A stretch of DNA of 64,000 nt from Aromatoleum petrolei (GTDB taxonomy: Bacteria > Pseudomonadota > Gammaproteobacteria > Burkholderiales > Rhodocyclaceae), in assembly GCF_017894385.1 (NCBI RefSeq), contig NZ_CP059560.1, forward strand, positions 806,001 through 870,000, read 5' to 3'. Positions 60,515-64,000 of the stretch are shown here, one piece after another (position 1 is the first letter of the stretch; each line of letters opens with the position of its first letter). The notes under the pieces were generated by a model. That model had not been told where the DNA came from. It saw only the letters and a program-made list of their open reading frames with translations, and searched no databases. The position numbers and the translations under genes are program-made.

Positions 60515-61444
60515 TCAGGACTGCCGTGCCGTCGTACCGGCTGCAACGAGGCGTTTCGGCAACAGGCGGCAGTCATCGCCAAGTTCCCCCAGGCCAAGAA
60601 AGCGCCCGTCCCCGTACACCCTTACCAAACCGCGCTCGTTGCCGACATATGCAACCGCGCGCCCCTGCAACAAACCCGCCGCCGCCTCCGCTGAGAGCGT
60701 GACAACGGAAAAGTGCGACACCAGCGCGTCGGCAGGGGCAAGCAGGCGCTCCCGTTCGTCCGCCAATGCCGCTTCGAGTTCGCTGAGCGTTACCGTACCG
60801 ACCCCCGCAGCAAAAGGACCGATTCGGGTGCGCCGCAATGCCGATAGATGAGCACCGCAACCAAGAACCCGGCCCAGATCGATCGCGAGCGTCCGGATAT
60901 AGGTGCCCTTGCTGCACGCGACGCGGATCCGGAAGGTCTCCCCACCAAACTCGAGCAGTTCCAGCTCATGAATCGTGACGCGGCGCGGCGCAAGTTCAAC
61001 CACGATGCCGGCACGCGCGTACTCGTACAGCGGTTTCCCGTCGCGCTTGAGCGCCGAATACATCGGCGGTATCTGCTCGATCTCGCCCGCAAAGCGCATG
61101 AGCGCAGCACGGACGTCATCCTCGGAGACCGACACGGGAGCTTCGGCATTCGGACGCCCTTCGGCGTCCCCGGTATCCGTCTCGATACCGAGACGGACCG
61201 TTGCCTCGTATTCCTTGTCCGCGTCGAGGAGCATCTGCGAGAACTTCGTTGCCTCACCGAAAGTCAGCGGCAACAACCCCGTCGCCATCGGATCGAGCGT
61301 ACCGGTATGACCGGCCTTTGCGGCATTGAGAAGACGGCGGGCCGTCTGCAGCGCCGCATTCGACGTGATGCCCGCCGGCTTGTCGAGCAGCAGGACACCG
61401 TCCAGCGCGCGGCGCTGGTGCCTGAATTGCTTCTGTGCTTTCAA
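60515..61444 (-). CDS. truB: tRNA pseudouridine(55) synthase
   Basis: A 309-residue enzyme that forms pseudouridine 55 in the T loop of tRNAs. The catalytic Asp lies in GHTGTLDPMATGLLP (near residue 51), and LLLDKPAGITSN starts the fold. A C-terminal PUA-like part follows. Start ATG at 61444 is close behind rbfA (6 bp), consistent with the infB-rbfA-truB operon. Confidence 0.95.
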   Translation of the reverse strand: MKAQKQFRHQRRALDGVLLLDKPAGITSNAALQTARRLLNAAKAGHTGTLDPMATGLLPLTFGEATKFSQMLLDADKEYEATVRLGIETDTGDAEGRPNAEAPVSVSEDDVRAALMRFAGEIEQIPPMYSALKRDGKPLYEYARAGIVVELAPRRVTIHELELLEFGGETFRIRVACSKGTYIRTLAIDLGRVLGCGAHLSALRRTRIGPFAAGVGTVTLSELEAALADERERLLAPADALVSHFSVVTLSAEAAAGLLQGRAVAYVGNERGLVRVYGDGRFLGLGELGDDCRLLPKRLVAAGTTARQS

Positions 61445-61450
61445 GACCGC

Positions 61451-61834
61451 TCAGCTTTCCGGATCGTCCTTGTGGCGCGCATCATCCTCGCGCACCACCT
61501 GGTCGATCAGTTGCGACATGCGGCTGCCGCGCTCGACGGACGGGTCGTAGTGAAAATGCAACTCGGGCAGCGTGTGGATACGCACGCGCTTTCCGAGTTC
61601 CCTGCGCAGGAAGCCGCTGGCACGGCGCAGACCGACAAGGATTTCATCGAGCCCCTCCTCGCCACGCATCGAGGTGAAAAACACCTTCGCATGGGCGTAG
61701 TCGGGGGTGATCTCGACGTCGGTGAGCGTGATGAATCCCACGCGGGGATCCTTCACTTCCAGGCGGATCAGCTCGGCCAGTTCGCGGCGGACCTGCTCCG
61801 CCACGCGCTGGCTTCGGGAATACTCCTTGGGCAT
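61451..61834 (-). CDS. rbfA: 30S ribosome-binding factor A
   Basis: A 127-residue KH-fold assembly factor for the 30S subunit, needed for 16S 5'-end maturation and cold growth. The typical RVAEQVRRELAELI start and ELHFHYDPSVERGSRM region are present. Only 3 bp separate it from the end of infB and 6 bp from truB. Confidence 0.95.
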   Translation of the reverse strand: MPKEYSRSQRVAEQVRRELAELIRLEVKDPRVGFITLTDVEITPDYAHAKVFFTSMRGEEGLDEILVGLRRASGFLRRELGKRVRIHTLPELHFHYDPSVERGSRMSQLIDQVVREDDARHKDDPES

Positions 61835-61837
61835 CTC

Positions 61838-64000
61838 TTAAAGCGTCCGGGCGATTTCCTGGATTTCGAACACTTCGAGCTGGTCGCCTTCCTGGACATC
61901 GTTGTAGTTCTTCACCGACAAGCCGCATTCGAAACCGAACTTGACCTCCTTGACGTCGTCCTTGAAGCGCTTGAGCGATTCCAGCTCGCCCGAGTGGACG
62001 ACCACGTTGCCGCGCAGCACGCGGATCTGCGCGCCGCGCTTGACGAGGCCCTCGAGCACGTAACAGCCCGCGACGGTACCGACCTTGGGCACGCGGAACA
62101 CCTGACGGACTTCCACGAGACCGATGACATTCTCGCGCCTCTCCGGTGACAACAGCCCCGACAGCGCCGCCCTCACGTCATCCACGGCGTCGTAGATGAT
62201 GTTGTAGTAGCGTATATCCACACCGAAAGTTTCGGCGAGCTTGCGTGCGCCGGCATCGGCGCGGGTGTTGAAGCCGATGATGACCGCACCCGAAGCCTGC
62301 GCCAGGTTGACGTCCGACTCGGAAATCGCACCGACTGCGGAGTGGATCGCGTTGACGCGGACCTCGTCCGTGGACAGCTTGTTGAGCGCCTGAACCAGGG
62401 CCTCCTGCGAACCCTGCACGTCCGCCTTGATGATCAGCGGCAGGGACTTCACCTCGCCCTCGGCCATCTGCTCGAACATGCTTTCGAGCTTGGCCGCCTG
62501 CTGCTTGGCCAGCTTCACTTCGCGGAACTTGCCCTGGCGGAACAGTGCGATTTCGCGCGCCTTCTTCTCGTCGGCTAGGACAATCGCCTCGTCGCCGGCC
62601 GACGGGACATCCGAAAGACCGAGGACTTCGACCGGAATGGACGGACCCGCTTCGTCGATCGCCTTGCCGTTCTCGTCGAGCATCGCACGGATGCGGCCGA
62701 AGGTGGCGCCGACCAGCATGACGTCACCCTTGCGCAGGGTGCCAGACTGGACCAGCAACGATGCGACCGGACCACGTCCCTTGTCAAGGCGCGCCTCGAT
62801 GATAAGGCCCTTGGCAGGCGTATCGACCGGAGCGGTCAGCTCGAGCACCTCGGCCTGCAGCAGGACGGATTCGAGCAGGCTGTCGATTCCGACACCGGTC
62901 TTGGCCGACACGTTGATGAACATGACGTCGCCGCCGTACTCCTCGGGCACGACACCCTCGGCGATCAACTCCTGCTTGACGCGGTCGGGATTGGCCTCGT
63001 GCTTGTCGATCTTGTTCACCGCAACGACGATGGGCACTTCCGCCGCCTTCGCATGGTGGATCGCCTCGCGCGTCTGCGGCATCACGCCGTCATCAGCCGC
63101 GACCACGAGAATGACGATGTCGGTGGCCTTCGCGCCGCGGGCGCGCATGGCGGTAAATGCCTCGTGACCCGGGGTATCCAGGAAGGTGAGCATGCCGCGC
63201 GGCGTCTCGACGTGATAGGCGCCGATGTGCTGCGTAATGCCGCCAGCCTCACCCGAGGCGACCTTGGCGCGCCGGATGTAGTCGAGCAGCGAGGTCTTGC
63301 CGTGGTCGACGTGGCCCATGACCGTCACGACGGGCGCACGCCCTTCCACCTTGGCATCAGCCTGGGCTGCGGTCTCCTCGAGGAAGGCATCCGGGTCATC
63401 GAGCTTCGCGGCAAGTGCCTTGTGCCCCATTTCCTCGACCAGGATCATTGCGGTTTCCTGATCGAGCACCTGGTTGATAGTGACCATCGACCCCATCTTC
63501 ATCAGGGCCTTGATCACCTCGGCCGCCTTGACTGCCATCTTGTGGGCAAGGTCAGCGACGGTGATGGTCTCGGGCACGTGGATCTCGCGCACCACCGGCT
63601 CGGTCGGCATCTGGAACGCCTTGTGATCGTCCTGCTGACCCCGGCCGCGACCGCCACCACGGGCGCCACGCCACGAACCGGTCGTGGCGCCGACTTCACC
63701 GCGGGTCTTCAGGCCGCGACGCTTGGCGCTGTCACCGGCTTCAGCGGCACCCCCGCGCACACCACGCTTGGCATCCTTGCCGCCCGCCTTATCATCAGTT
63801 TTGGCGGGACGATGCAGCGTACCGGACGGCGCCTTGGCGGCATCGCGCGATTCCGGTTTAGCGGCCTCGGCGCGCTTCTCGGCTTCGGCGCGGACACGCG
63901 CTTCTTCTTCCGCGCGGCGGGCCTCGGCGGCAGCACGTGCAGCCGCTTCGCGCTCCTGCTTGGCCTTCAGATCGGCCATCTGACGCGCACGCAACTCTTC
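61838..64000 (-). CDS. infB: Translation initiation factor IF-2 (N-terminus beyond the window)
   Basis: The C-terminal ~720 residues; the frame is open at the window edge. Visible are an Ala/Glu/Arg-rich N-terminal linker, GTPase motifs GHVDHGKTS (G1), DTPGHEAF (G3), NKID (G4) and SAK (G5), and domains II-IV binding initiator tRNA. It is the upstream member of the infB-rbfA-truB-rpsO-pnp cluster. Confidence 0.97.
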   Translation of the reverse strand, partial: EELRARQMADLKAKQEREAAARAAAEARRAEEEARVRAEAEKRAEAAKPESRDAAKAPSGTLHRPAKTDDKAGGKDAKRGVRGGAAEAGDSAKRRGLKTRGEVGATTGSWRGARGGGRGRGQQDDHKAFQMPTEPVVREIHVPETITVADLAHKMAVKAAEVIKALMKMGSMVTINQVLDQETAMILVEEMGHKALAAKLDDPDAFLEETAAQADAKVEGRAPVVTVMGHVDHGKTSLLDYIRRAKVASGEAGGITQHIGAYHVETPRGMLTFLDTPGHEAFTAMRARGAKATDIVILVVAADDGVMPQTREAIHHAKAAEVPIVVAVNKIDKHEANPDRVKQELIAEGVVPEEYGGDVMFINVSAKTGVGIDSLLESVLLQAEVLELTAPVDTPAKGLIIEARLDKGRGPVASLLVQSGTLRKGDVMLVGATFGRIRAMLDENGKAIDEAGPSIPVEVLGLSDVPSAGDEAIVLADEKKAREIALFRQGKFREVKLAKQQAAKLESMFEQMAEGEVKSLPLIIKADVQGSQEALVQALNKLSTDEVRVNAIHSAVGAISESDVNLAQASGAVIIGFNTRADAGARKLAETFGVDIRYYNIIYDAVDDVRAALSGLLSPERRENVIGLVEVRQVFRVPKVGTVAGCYVLEGLVKRGAQIRVLRGNVVVHSGELESLKRFKDDVKEVKFGFECGLSVKNYNDVQEGDQLEVFEIQEIARTL

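Overview
The window is one strand-ordered stretch of a GC-rich proteobacterial chromosome. About 57 kb is the integrase-proximal part of an integrative and conjugative element (ICE). The last ~7 kb is conserved core chromosome: three tRNA genes (His, Arg, Pro), dksA, pnp, rpsO, truB, rbfA and the 3' part of infB. That core order, the high GC and the ICE type fit a betaproteobacterium. Rhodocyclales (Azoarcus/Thauera/Aromatoleum-like) is my best guess, an inference that was not searched.

Layout. (1) 1-19101: type IV secretion (mating pair formation) module of the SXT/ICEclc/PFGI-1 'G-type' family, almost all on the + strand with overlapping or closely spaced genes. It runs from a truncated coupling protein TraD through the TIGR037xx family proteins, the VirB4/TraC-like ATPase, TraG-N, a DsbC-like thioredoxin and a lytic-transglycosylase-like protein. 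(2) 19102-24958: regulatory and replication-type accessory genes, including a candidate origin with DnaA boxes, a RadC-like JAMM protein, a winged-helix protein and a standalone EAL phosphodiesterase, then small genes that look decayed. (3) 24959-43403: an apparently more AT-rich cargo island that I read as a DNA phosphorothioation defence system. sspB (DUF4007), sspC and sspD (PAPS-reductase fold) lie on the + strand. A convergent - strand operon encodes DptF/DptG/DptH-like (SspFGH-type) restriction proteins plus two extra genes: a protein with two GHKL ATPase domains, one of them histidine-kinase-like, and a large receiver-domain protein. (4) 43404-54440: ICE accessory block, mostly - strand, with an SNF2-like helicase, a DUF6094-type methyltransferase, DUF3275, DUF3577, small unknown genes and a KfrA-like coiled-coil DNA-binding protein. 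(5) 54441-56825: HD-fold protein, small gene, DUF4224 and tyrosine integrase, ending next to tRNA-His, whose 3' end is the likely attachment site.

Two signals are not ordinary genes. A leader element with a covarying stem around a nearly invariant CAGCCCCTG loop occurs seven times, in front of ICE accessory genes on both strands. It is usually followed by a second hairpin, a third hairpin that often carries a GAT(C/T)C loop, and often a helix that masks the ribosome-binding site. Separately, a ~280-bp leader is duplicated at 20112 and 54441 and keeps a long-range pairing that would mask the Shine-Dalgarno sequence of two unrelated genes. Both look like RNA-level control of ICE genes.

The most interesting protein system is the phosphorothioation cassette joined to a two-component-like pair (GHKL/GHKL protein plus split receiver protein). 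I know the sspBCD-sspFGH combination as established; I do not know of a description of this linked signalling pair.
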